Origin: JBEKIK01 sp963845975
GTDB taxonomy: Bacteria > Planctomycetota > Planctomycetia > Pirellulales > Thermoguttaceae
Length of the DNA stretch: 64,000 nt
Direction of reading: 5' to 3'
Assembly: GCA_963845975.1 (NCBI GenBank)
Contig: CAWJUD010000001.1
Coordinates: forward strand, 1,612,001 to 1,676,000
Position numbers and translations under genes: made by a program. Within the stretch, counting starts at the first letter, position 1. The number at the start of each line of letters is the position of its first letter. Shown one piece after another: positions 7,150-15,700 of this stretch. Under the pieces are notes generated by a model. It was not told the origin of the DNA. It was given only the letters and a program-made list of their open reading frames with translations, and ran no database searches.

Positions 7150-7902
7150 TCAAAAGGCGAAGTCGATGGCGGTTTTTACGCCATTAGAATTGAGAAGATT
7201 TTTGTGAGGCAAAATGTAAAACACTTGAACCCATCGGCCCAACTCCGGGGCCGGTTTCGGATAAGCCTTAGAAAAGGAAACGCTTGTCCGCGTGAAAGCA
7301 TCGCGGGCCTGATTGGTGATCCGATTGTAATCTTCGGGGCTGGCGTAAAGTTGATCGACCGGCTGAAGGTTAGGATTTTGCTGGAGGATTTTTTCCGCGG
7401 CATCGCGCAGACCGACGACAAAATAAGTCAACACGAAAGAGCGATTGACCACGGTTTGGGGCTCCGCCCGTTGGGCCGGCGTTTGAAATCCCTGGAGGGC
7501 AGGAGGTGAATTGAGTACTGCCTGAATGGCCGGCGTGATTTTTAGCGGCACGTCGATCGAGTTGGTTCTTGGATCCACGTCGCGGAAAAGTTCCATAACC
7601 TTTTCAGTCGATAACTCCTGATCGGCCGCGGCTTTTTGTATGGCATCGCGGAAAAATTGGAATTGATTATCGAATGGGGTGACGATCCAGCCGGCGGCGT
7701 CGACGGGCGGCATGGCAAGGTCCGGACAGTTTTTGAGGATGTAATCCCGCAAGTTTTCTTCTGCAACCCGAAACGGACCGGCAGGGCTGATACATGAGGT
7801 CGGCAGAATCCCCTTGGCAATTAATCGAGAAACGGCCTGGGGCGTTGTGTTCAGGGCATCGGCTGTGGTTTTAACGTCCAGAAAATCAGTTATCGCGGGC
7901 AT
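7150..7902 (-). CDS. Protein with excisionase-like HTH N-terminus
   Basis: The first 60 residues form a helix-turn-helix of the excisionase/MerR-like type (VKTTADALNTTPQAVSRLI, then a wing and VAEENLRDYI). The remaining 190 residues match nothing I know; they contain helical segments and end with a strand-rich part (GRWVQVFYILPHKNL). The chosen ATG at 7902 has AGGAG eight bases upstream; a longer frame exists but lacks a binding site. It heads the run of genes leading to the tape measure. The DNA-binding N-terminus suggests a regulator or a virion protein with a DNA-recognition module; function is unknown. Confidence 0.55.
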   Translation of the reverse strand: MPAITDFLDVKTTADALNTTPQAVSRLIAKGILPTSCISPAGPFRVAEENLRDYILKNCPDLAMPPVDAAGWIVTPFDNQFQFFRDAIQKAAADQELSTEKVMELFRDVDPRTNSIDVPLKITPAIQAVLNSPPALQGFQTPAQRAEPQTVVNRSFVLTYFVVGLRDAAEKILQQNPNLQPVDQLYASPEDYNRITNQARDAFTRTSVSFSKAYPKPAPELGRWVQVFYILPHKNLLNSNGVKTAIDFAF

Positions 7903-7973
7903 GTTATAAACTCCTAGGTTATTCGTCCATGATAGTTTTTCATGGTGGCCCATTTACAGCCCTGGATATGTAA

Positions 7974-8363
7974 CTACGCCGATTTTTTTGGAGCACGCCG
8001 GCGAATGCTTACGGCCGGGACCACACGCTTGGGCCGGTCGGGTTGTTTATGGCAGGCAGGATTTCGGCAGCGGAGGCGCTGGACCTGGACTGATCCGGAC
8101 CGTTTGGAATCGCGGATCACGATAACATCGCCGCAATACTTGCATCGGTCGCCTGGCTGAGTCGGCAGGTCCGATCGATCGCCTCGATCGCCAGGTTGAA
8201 ATGGCAAAGCCGATGGTCCGGCAAAAATATCACGAATAAAATCCGCCGGGGTTTTTCCCGCGGCCGCGATCGCGGCGAAGATATAATCCGGTTCCAAGGC
8301 TCGGTCGGGCCGGAGTTCGGCAATCATTCTAGCATATTCGGATTTTTGAGGCGGATTTTTCAT
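7974..8363 (-). CDS. Putative zinc-finger protein of the element
   Basis: A 129-residue basic protein. The N-terminal 45 residues are helical (LEPDYIFAAIAAAGKTPADFI), followed by a disordered linker. Residues 73-104 show a CxxC...CxxxxC arrangement (CKYCG and CRNPACH) that could bind zinc. The basic tail (RRRAPKKSA) is compatible with nucleic-acid binding. No ribosome-binding site is obvious at the ATG, so the start is uncertain. It is unrecognised and is named by its motif only. Confidence 0.45.
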   Translation of the reverse strand: MKNPPQKSEYARMIAELRPDRALEPDYIFAAIAAAGKTPADFIRDIFAGPSALPFQPGDRGDRSDLPTQPGDRCKYCGDVIVIRDSKRSGSVQVQRLRCRNPACHKQPDRPKRVVPAVSIRRRAPKKSA

Positions 8364-8516
8364 AGATCAAGGAGAGATGGGGAGAATCTACCGAATCGCT
8401 CACTATCAGCCCATACCGTCAAGGATGGCCGGTCCAGGAAGGACCCATTTTCCGGGGGCCTCTCCGACTTAAGGGAATCTTCTTTTTTAAACTGGCCGCC
8501 ATGATATACTTATGTT

Positions 8517-8575
8517 CAAGAGGCGCTGGCCACAAACACCCGGGTACCGCCAATTTCCCAGGGGCCAGCGCCTTG
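8517..8575. other. Intergenic hairpin
   Basis: GGCGCTGGCC and GGCCAGCGCC form a 10-bp perfect stem, extended by CAAG and CTTG after a two-base bulge, with a 29-base loop holding CCCGGG and CCCAGGGG. There is no T-tract on either strand. It sits in the only gap of more than 200 bases between the 119-aa and 129-aa genes, so it may be a processing or regulatory structure. Confidence 0.4.
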
Positions 8576-8599
8576 TTCATCCTCTCGCTAGTTCCCTTC

Positions 8600-8959
8600 T
8601 CATTCGTGGTTGAAACCTATTCGAGGTGAAATAACCCAGACCGTCGCTGCGCGTCCTGATCTTGTTGGCCGTGTTTGACCGCTATCGATAATCAAGCTGG
8701 CGTCGCGTAACTCTACCCGCCGCGGCCGGCCGGTGTCCGATGAAAGATTCAATGCCGTGCAAATTTCTTCGTCCGTTGCCCCATATTCTCGCCGCGCTCT
8801 AACAAGGGCCAACACACGTTGTCGGATGTAACGGGTATCCCCTGCGATTGCCGCGGCCGCGGCCTGGCTGGTCGGGCTGCCAGGTGCAAACGGCGCCGCC
8901 GGTTTGTCGATCGGGATTGCTGGCTTTCGCGGTTCATCGAAAAGCGCTAATTGTTGCAT
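8600..8959 (-). CDS. Winged-helix-like DNA-binding protein, 119 aa
   Basis: The core (residues 40-105) reads RQRVLALVRARREYGATDEEICTAL, then RPRRVELRD, then SGQTR-TRSGRAATVWV. This is a pattern seen in small winged-helix proteins of phages and integrated elements, where the second and third helices contact DNA and the final strands form the wing. A long frame continues upstream to 9364, but it runs inside the preceding gene. The internal ATG at 8959 has a GAGAGG box upstream and overlaps the end of that gene by 13 bases, so coupled translation is likely. A role in replication or resolution control is inferred from position after the possible initiator gene. Confidence 0.55.
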   Translation of the reverse strand: MQQLALFDEPRKPAIPIDKPAAPFAPGSPTSQAAAAAIAGDTRYIRQRVLALVRARREYGATDEEICTALNLSSDTGRPRRVELRDASLIIDSGQTRPTRSGRAATVWVISPRIGFNHE

Positions 8960-9864
8960 GGATTGTTGACCTCTCGCATGGTCGAGTTTCCTTTTCGGGC
9001 TTCTAACTCTTGATCGAGCTTGCGCCAAAACTCGTTGGCTTTCGACCGAACTATCCTGAGAAGTCTGCCGAATTGGGATTTTTGCTCCGCTTCCGTTCCG
9101 ATGCCAAGATAACTGACCATTTTTTCTATTAGGCAGGTACGGAATAATTTTATGGGCTCGCGTGCTTTTTGACCCTGATCTTTCACGGCGACCGCGGAGT
9201 ATCTTAACCATTTGTCGCCATCTTTCACCCCCAATGAAATAAGACAAGCGCTTAAAATTAGTTCCCGATCTTCTTCCGCCGGTAAAATATTTTTCACAAT
9301 GCCAGGCCGGCTGTGGTAGATGGTCTTCCATACCTTGTAGAAAAGCGGTTTTACTTGATCCCAACTCACTGAATTGATGAAGAGGATTAATTTATCTTCT
9401 TCTTCATCAGGACAACGCGCCCGCGCGGATATATTGTCGCCGGCCGGAATTAACTGCGCAGTTGTTTCCGAATCCGGAATTAAGTGCGCAGTTGTTTCTG
9501 ATTTCGGAAATAACTGCGCGGTTATTTCCAAATTTTTCATAAACGCAAATCGTGGCTGCGGATCGGGCCGCTTGCCTCGTTTGTGCGGATTCGGCGACCA
9601 AACATAAATGAACCATCCGGATTTTTGCTTGTCAACTACATCGATTAGCGACTCTCTTTCCAACTGCTCAAACCACTCTTTTGCGCAACGTGCATCCTTT
9701 CCTAATTCGAGCCCGACCTGCGCCAGGTCAATAAAAATATAATCCGGCTGCTGGCCTGCGATGTTCCACAACAGCCAATAACAAAGTTTGCTGGGTCCGC
9801 GCAGTCTTTTGTGTCGCATCACCCAATAGAGACCTGTAATGTTCGGATCCTTCCAACCACTCAT
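8947..9864 (-). CDS. Possible replication initiator with iterons in the gene
   Basis: A 305-residue protein. Residues 1-95 look like a winged-helix DNA-binding domain of the phage replisome-organiser kind (LCYWLLWNIA..., DLAQVGLELG, WFEQLERESLIDVV, then two strands). Residues 112-142 are three near-identical 10-residue repeats (ETTAQLIP type) encoded by the iteron array at 9446-9529. The C-terminal half is helical and conserved in appearance. Initiator genes that contain their own origin, such as lambda O, have exactly this organisation: N-terminal DNA-binding domain, iterons in the middle, partner-binding C-terminus. The family itself is not recognised, so the initiator call rests on layout. 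Confidence 0.5.
   Translation of the reverse strand: MSGWKDPNITGLYWVMRHKRLRGPSKLCYWLLWNIAGQQPDYIFIDLAQVGLELGKDARCAKEWFEQLERESLIDVVDKQKSGWFIYVWSPNPHKRGKRPDPQPRFAFMKNLEITAQLFPKSETTAHLIPDSETTAQLIPAGDNISARARCPDEEEDKLILFINSVSWDQVKPLFYKVWKTIYHSRPGIVKNILPAEEDRELILSACLISLGVKDGDKWLRYSAVAVKDQGQKAREPIKLFRTCLIEKMVSYLGIGTEAEQKSQFGRLLRIVRSKANEFWRKLDQELEARKGNSTMREVNNPCNN
9446..9529. repeat. Three phased palindromic iterons, possible origin
   Basis: Three 24-base palindromic units start at 9446, 9476 and 9506, an exact 30-base period (about three helical turns). Each has a core close to AACTGCGCAGTT, which is fully self-complementary in the first copy, flanked by GGAA and TTCC. They lie inside the coding region of the possible initiator gene and keep its reading frame. 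Confidence 0.65.
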
Positions 9865-10007
9865 TAATTTAAACCTTCCTTTTTCTTCGGTCGCGGCGGA
9901 TCGGCGGCATGCTGAGCGCTTGTATATCGCAGGGGTTAAGGCCGAAAAATCGGCCGGCGTATTGCAAAGAAGACCGTGGGCTGCTAAGATTCATGTATTA
10001 TTACCTC

Positions 10008-10049
10008 AAACCTCGGGCCCTACACCTACAGCGCCCGGGGTTTATTTTT
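10008..10049 (+). terminator. Intrinsic terminator, plus orientation
   Basis: An 11-bp stem (AAACCTCGGGC with GCCCGGGGTTT, one T-G pair) and 14-base loop are followed by TTTATTTTT. It lies just past the 3' end of the minus-strand DUF1580 gene, so it would stop transcription running toward that operon from the opposite side; on the minus strand the trailing tract is weak. Confidence 0.5.
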
Positions 10050-10059
10050 GTTTGGATAC

Positions 10060-10386
10060 TTAATACGCCCTGACTGGTTGCAATCTTTTTTTCGCACGGT
10101 CGATCTGCTTTCGGCGGGCCGCGGAAATATGGGGCGCTGGTTTTTTAGCTGGAGCCTGGCCGGCTAGATTTTTTTTCGTCAAGGCGTCATAGAAGCGCCT
10201 TATGGCTTCGGCGCTGGTCATCTTTGTGCCGCCGACCTGGACACATTCAAGGCGGATTCCCCGGATGCCAGTTTGCACCCAGCGAAAAACAGTACTGATT
10301 GCAGTCGGCCTTCCGGCGCGTCTTCGGGGAATTAATATCGCGGCTTCGGTTAGAGATATAAGCCGCTCGTCTCTCGAAATAGACAT
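10060..10386 (-). CDS. DUF1580 family protein
   Basis: The first 70 residues follow the DUF1580 pattern known from planctomycetes: ERLISLTEAA, then GRPTAISTVFRWVQTGIRGIRLECVQVGGT, then TSAEAIRRFYDAL. This is an excisionase-like helix-turn-helix, so a DNA-binding role is likely. The remaining tail is Lys/Ala/Pro-rich. An AGGAGG box is placed 5 bases before the ATG. It is the first gene after the recombinase and is expressed from the promoter at 10638-10665 through a leader with two direct repeats. In integrated elements of this phylum such genes sit next to the integrase, consistent with a directionality factor or repressor. Confidence 0.75.
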   Translation of the reverse strand: MSISRDERLISLTEAAILIPRRRAGRPTAISTVFRWVQTGIRGIRLECVQVGGTKMTSAEAIRRFYDALTKKNLAGQAPAKKPAPHISAARRKQIDRAKKRLQPVRAY

Positions 10387-10387
10387 G

Positions 10388-10421
10388 CTTTCCTCCTAGT
10401 GGTTGAAATTTTTAGTTCAAC
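10388..10421. repeat. Direct repeat 1 ahead of DUF1580 gene
   Basis: About 33 bases nearly identical to 10469-10501 (two differences). Each copy holds the AGGAGG ribosome-binding box (minus strand) next to a GTTGAA..TTCAAC dyad. This copy provides the binding site of the DUF1580 gene. The dyad could be a repressor site or an RNA hairpin masking translation. Confidence 0.6.
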
Positions 10422-10468
10422 TTCAAGGAGGCACAGCGGAGGGATCCTGAGTACAGGGATCACGCGCA

Positions 10469-10501
10469 CTTTCCTCCTAGTAGTTGAATTTTTAGTTCAA
10501 C
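10469..10501. repeat. Direct repeat 2 ahead of DUF1580 gene
   Basis: Upstream copy of the 10388-10421 unit, 80 bases away. On the minus strand its AGGAGG lies ahead of a GTG that opens a short leader frame running through copy 1 into the DUF1580 gene in another frame. Confidence 0.6.
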
Positions 10502-10637
10502 ACTCCGATTGGAGGAAAGCGTTATCAATGCGTTTTTTAGACCGTAGCGTTCCAGGTATTTAACGTTTTTGGTACCGAGTGCTACGCTCTCCCGTTCAGC
10601 AAGCAGACGGGGCTGCCAATCGGAATATCTATCGCAG

Positions 10638-10665
10638 ATTGTAGCAGTTAGTGGCAATGTGTCAA
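10638..10665 (-). promoter_or_regulatory. Sigma70 promoter of the element's main operon
   Basis: On the minus strand TTGACA (10660-10665) and TACAAT (10638-10643) are 16 bases apart. The start would fall near 10631, giving a 245-base leader to the DUF1580 gene that contains the two direct repeats. It lies just past the recombinase stop. Confidence 0.6.
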
Positions 10666-10688
10666 ATAGATATTTTGATTTTTTTCTT

Positions 10689-11915
10689 TTACCCAATCCG
10701 CTTGGCAATTTCGATGGCCCTTGGCGTATCGCGCTCTGCGTAGATCTGAGTTACGTCAGCCCGACTGTGACCGAGAATGAGTTGAGCGCCCTCGATTCCG
10801 AATTGCCGGCGGATTTCTGTCGCCGCGGTATGCCTTAACTGGTTTGGATGCCAACACTTAAGAAATTGCGGATCCTCGATTCCTTCGCGCTCGGCATTTT
10901 CCCGGATCCGCTTATTTGCCTTGTGCACGGCCCGGGCGATTGCGCGGCGGTAGTTATCCTTGTTGTATCGGTCGGCCGGCCGGCGTTTGGGCGCAGGCCT
11001 GCGCCTATTTTTTTGGCTGGGTTGCACGCTAGTCAGTCGCTTAGCCCGGCGCTCGGCTTGCCGGCGGTTTTCGGATTCCGCCGGCGAGAAGCAATAAACG
11101 TTGCTTGGGCGCAAAAGGTAGGGCAGGAGAATCGCTTGCGCCTTGGGGCCGATGTAGATCGTTCGCTCTTTGCCGTGATGTTCTGTTTTATGCGTGGCAG
11201 GCCGGTATTCCCAAACCTCTCCGCGGCGGTCCACGTCGCCGGGTCTGAGTTGGCAGATCTCGCCCGGGCGCGATGCGGTCAATCGCTGAATGCGCACCAT
11301 GTCAGCTATCACTGCCGGCAGATAATCCAGGGTCGCATCGACCACCTGGTCGGGCACTGGCCCGACCGGATCCGTCTCCCTGGCCTCCGATCTTCCTTTT
11401 TGGAGTCCCTTGACGGTTTTTAGTGCATGGTCGATCGAGGCGGGTAATAACTCTTCCGAAACGGCCCAACAGAACATGCGTTTAATGATTTCGACCTGAT
11501 CGTTTATATAGGACCTGCTGAGGTGTTTTTCGATCATCGTCTGCCGCAAGCCCTTAAGAGCGCGCGGCCCAAACTCCGCGGCCGGCGTCTCGCCGTAAAT
11601 ATCCGCAAGCCGTTGGAGAGAGAGTTTAATCGCGTTGATATGGTGCGTGGACTTGCCGTTTTTCCGGTAGTAAATTTCGCAATGATCGAGATAGGCGGCG
11701 CAGATTTCGACAACGGTTAAGCCTTCGAGGTCTTGGAGAGAAGAAATATCCGGCGCAGGAGTCCGGTCGATTTCCTGGATTTTTCGGCTATAGGCCGTTC
11801 GACTTTCGGGCGAATCGTAACGGCCAAGGTAATGCACCCGGCCTTTGATTCTCATATAGGCCAGGCCGGACGCCTTGTGTAAGCAATACTTGGGAACGCC
11901 GGATTTTCTTGGCAT
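10689..11915 (-). CDS. Tyrosine integrase next to tRNA-Val
   Basis: A 408-residue phage-type integrase. The N-terminus (MPRKSGVPKYCLHKASGLAY) is the start seen in many planctomycete integrases. An SAM-like core-binding domain lies near residues 75-165, with the catalytic arginine in TASRPGEI, R361 in NQLRH, H383 in LGHSRADV and nucleophile Y392 in TQIYAERD. The usual histidine of the HxxR box is Asn here, as I recall for relatives of this group. The ATG at 11915 has GGAGGG seven bases upstream; a slightly longer start exists. The gene is about 117 bases from the 3' end of tRNA-Val, the classical layout for integration into a tRNA gene. Confidence 0.9.
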   Translation of the reverse strand: MPRKSGVPKYCLHKASGLAYMRIKGRVHYLGRYDSPESRTAYSRKIQEIDRTPAPDISSLQDLEGLTVVEICAAYLDHCEIYYRKNGKSTHHINAIKLSLQRLADIYGETPAAEFGPRALKGLRQTMIEKHLSRSYINDQVEIIKRMFCWAVSEELLPASIDHALKTVKGLQKGRSEARETDPVGPVPDQVVDATLDYLPAVIADMVRIQRLTASRPGEICQLRPGDVDRRGEVWEYRPATHKTEHHGKERTIYIGPKAQAILLPYLLRPSNVYCFSPAESENRRQAERRAKRLTSVQPSQKNRRRPAPKRRPADRYNKDNYRRAIARAVHKANKRIRENAEREGIEDPQFLKCWHPNQLRHTAATEIRRQFGIEGAQLILGHSRADVTQIYAERDTPRAIEIAKRIG

Positions 11916-12031
11916 TGTGCAACCCTCCATCGTTCGATAGCGCGTATTTACGCGCGACGTTTGATTTCAGGCCGCACTGCCGACCGCCGGCAGGTATCTT
12001 TAACTCCAAGATTCGGCTAGGTTTATGAAAA

Positions 12032-12105
12032 TGGGCGGCACTGGATTCGAACCAGCGACCTCCACGGTGTGAGCATGGCGCTCTAACCAACTGAGCTAGC
12101 CGCCC
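12032..12105 (-). tRNA. tRNA-Val (CAC)
   Basis: The minus strand folds into a complete cloverleaf: acceptor GGGCGGC/GCCGCCC, D stem GCTC/GAGC, anticodon stem CCATG/CGTGG with loop CTCACAC, T arm with TTCGAAT. The anticodon is CAC. CCA is not encoded. Its 3' end faces the integrase gene, making it the likely attachment target. Confidence 0.95.
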
Positions 12106-12798
12106 ATTTTCTTAAATGCTTATAAATTAGATATTTATTCAAATCTCCTTTTTCCCTTGCCAGACATGATTTAACCTTCAAAAGTTAAAAAATCGTGTCA
12201 GAAATAGTGCTGGTATCGTGTCGGATTTCATGAGCGCCACTTGTAACCTTGCCAACCGTATTATATCGATTGCTGTTGCCATTACCACAAATCTTAACTT
12301 TAGAATTAAAACATGCCTACTAAAAGAATACTGACAAAGTGCGCCGGAATAAAGAGGGGACGCCTCGCGAGGTGGTAAAAAATCTATACTGCCCAACTTC
12401 ACCAATGGATTGAAAAGCGGCTTCTAAGCGGCATAGCCACCCGATCTAGCAGTCCAGGTTTCAGAACGCTGAAGGCCCCGCCATCTTGTGGGTGATGAAT
12501 ACCTCATAATTCATTTTAAAAAGATTGTATTTTTTTTCATTTCTGTCATAATAAGTAGCATCTAAATTGGTGCCTTAGGCAACCATCTGGTTTAGGGGGT
12601 TCACAAGCAAAACCGGATGAGCCAAGGTCGCCGGAAATCTCCTTGGGGAGATTTTCTCCGTTTTAAATTTGCGGATATTGAGAACGAGTGCCTGTAGAGA
12701 ACAGGGCGCCGAGTTTTTTAGATTGAGGTAGTCATCACAGTCCACGTCAGCAACGGCAGTCTGCGCAAACATCACAACTAGATTATGGAGATACGGCT
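12106..12798. other. Intergenic region before the giant gene
   Basis: No gene is supported over 690 bases. A weak promoter-like pair, TTGTAT (12525-12530) and CATAAT (12547-12552) with a 16-base spacer, points toward the giant gene. A small hairpin AAATCTCC/GGAGATTT lies near 12640-12658. The GGAG box at 12785 or so serves the ATG at 12799. Confidence 0.3.
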
Positions 12799-15700
12799 AT
12801 GGCTTTTTTGCGTCGTCCATCGTGTGATTTTCCAAGCAACGCCCGTCGTCGGTCCGACAAACACGATTCATCCAACTCGCACAGACTGCCGCACTACCAC
12901 CGGCGGTGCGGAGTGGAACGATTGGAGGAGCGAACGCTGCTGAGCATTGATATGCAGTACCATTATATTATATATGATCCTGGCTCATCAGCGTCGAATA
13001 ATCCCGGGGTGGAACAAGGGAATAATCCCTTAAGTTCCTCATCGCCGGTGGGACTGACTCCCCAGCAAATTCGCACGGCCTATAGAATCGACCATATTAC
13101 TTTTGGGGCAATTACGGGTGATGGTTCCGGACAAACCATCGCCATCATCGACGCTTACGACGACCCCGCCTTGGTGAGCAGCACGGATCCCAATTTTATC
13201 AACAGCGACTTGTATAAGTTCGACCACGACCCCCATATCAACCTTCCCGATCCCCCCAGTTTTTTAAAGCTCGATCAGTACGGCGGCACCACGTACCCGG
13301 CGGCATCAGGCGGCACGGGTTGGTCCGTGGAAGAAGCGTTGGACGTTGAATCGGCGCATGCCATCGCTCCTATGGCAAATATCATACTTTTTGAGGCCAA
13401 TGCGCCGTCCGACGCGGACTTGGTTTCGACGGCTGTGAATACCGCCCGCAGTTGGCCCGGAGTCACGGCGATTTCCATGAGCTTTGGCCGCGGCGAGTCC
13501 AGCGGCGACCCTTCTATCGGCTCTATTTTCACCACGCCGGCAGGCCATGCGGGCGTTACGTTTTTAGCGTCCACGGGCGATAGCGGCTCGCCGGGCGGAT
13601 TCCCCGCCTTTTCGCCCAACGTAGTCGCGGTGGGAGGCACCACCTTATCGATTAGCGGCAGTGGTACTTATGTCGGCGAAACGGGCTGGAGCGGCAGTGG
13701 CGGAGGCCAGAGCGTCTATGAAAGCGAACCGACTTACCAAACGGGAGTGCAGAGCTCCGGCAAACGTCAGATTCCGGATGTCTCCTTCGACGCCGACCCT
13801 GTTTCAGGCGTGGCCGTTTACGATTCGTATGATTACGGCAGTTCCGCTCCGTGGCTGCAGGTCGGAGGCACGAGTGTTTCGTCTCCTTGCTGGGCAGGCC
13901 TGGTGGCCATCGCCGATCAACTCCGTGTTTTGGCGGGATTGACGCCGATGGATGGGCTTTTACAAACTCTGCCTGCGCTTTACTCGATGAAGGCGGCCGA
14001 TTTTCACGACATCATCTCAGGCAACAACGGCGGCTTTTCGGCACACGCCGGCTACGATGAAGTCACCGGCATAGGCAGTCCGGCGGCCGACAAGTTAGTG
14101 CCCGATTTCATCCCGGTGACATCAAAAGGCACAGTGGCGTTCTCTACCCACTCCTATGAAATCGGCGCTTCCGCGGCCATCACCGTCAGCGATCTCGACC
14201 TCATTTATAATTCGTCCTGCCCGGTAACGGTGACCTCCGGCGCCGGCGACAGCGAGACTGTCACATTGGCTGCCCAAGGGGGCGGCGTTTTTAGAGGGAA
14301 CATTACAACCTCGGCCGGCGTTGTTACTTCCGGCAACGGCGTCTTGGAAACAGTTGCCGGCGGAACAATCACTGTTACCTACAACGACGCTGATGACGGC
14401 ACGGGACATACCGCCGCAGTTACCGACCAAGCGACGACATTTATAGTGGATCATTACGCGTTCGCCACGATTGGCAATCAGACCGCCGGCGTGGCGTTTC
14501 CGGCGACGGTCACCGCCTACGATACCTTGAACGATCCGATCGCCGGGTACAACGGCACTGCCTATCTGGCCGGCTCGGGTGATAGCGGTTCGATTTCGAT
14601 CGCCCCGACTTCGATAACTTTCTCTTCGGGAGCGTGGACGGGGAATGTCACGGTCAACGCGGTGGATTCCACCGTGACGCTGCACCTGGACAACGGGACA
14701 GGGGCCGTCGGCACGAGCAATGTGTTTGCAACACAGGCCGGCTCGTTGGCAAGCTTTCAATGGAGCACTATCGCCTCGCCGCAGTATAAAAACGTCGCCT
14801 TCCCCGTAACTTTAACGGCCAAGGATGCAAATGGATATACGGTCACGGATTTTAATGGAAGCGACACCCTCAGTGGATGGAAAAGCGGTGCGGTCGCCTT
14901 TCCCCCGCCGGGCACACCCATCACCTCGGGAAACATCAAGCTCTTGGGAACCGACCTGGAACTCGGCATTAATGCCGATGGTTCGATGATTGTTCAAGAT
15001 GCAACCCTGGGGGCCAATTTCCTGGGCAATGAATTTCTGTTGCCCGGCACTCCGCAAGCCTCTTTTTCGTTAGCCGTCGGGGGTAACAATTATCATAACG
15101 CCGGCGCCTCCAGCCACTCGTCAAACCCCATTACCATGACGGTGCAGGATCTTTCGGCTGGAGGATTTTTACACGCTCAGGCCGTGGGAACTCAGGCGGG
15201 GATTCACATTGTTCGGGACATTTGGTTCCAGCCGGATGACAATGCCGTCACGTTTCGAGTTACCTTGCAAAATACAACGGCGACGGCGTTGAACAATGTT
15301 GCCTGGTTGGAGAATTACGATCCGGATCAAGGATACGGACTCAACAGCAGTTTTATGACGAACAACGACGTTTTGCTGGGTGGCCATTATGTGGAAGCCG
15401 TGTATTACTATTCGCCGACTTATTCCGGAGGATTGACCATCGGAATGGGTTCGGATGACAGTCGGGCGGTGGCTGGAGCCCAAGGTTTTGACGTCATCAA
15501 TCCGTTTGACGTGATCAATACGCCAGGAGACCCGAATGGGGCATCGGGCGACATTGCCTCGAATTTGGCATTTAACGTGGGGACATTGGGAGCAGGTGAT
15601 TCGACGACGTTGACTTACTACGTGGTGTTTGCCGCCGATCGCGTGTCGGCTGAGAATCTCTACCAAGCCCAATTGAAGACAGCCGTACCTATCGTTCCCG

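Noticed and set aside
8960..9364. Long N-terminal extension of the winged-helix gene
   Set aside because: It overlaps the possible initiator gene entirely and is basic and low-complexity; the internal ATG has a good binding box.
10460..10708. 82-residue minus-strand frame after the integrase
   Set aside because: It runs through the promoter and the upstream direct repeat and lacks motifs; regulatory DNA explains this stretch better.
12032..12105. Left attachment-site copy of the tRNA-Val 3' end
   Set aside because: No match to the T-arm/acceptor segment was found in 1-3000, so the left boundary cannot be placed.
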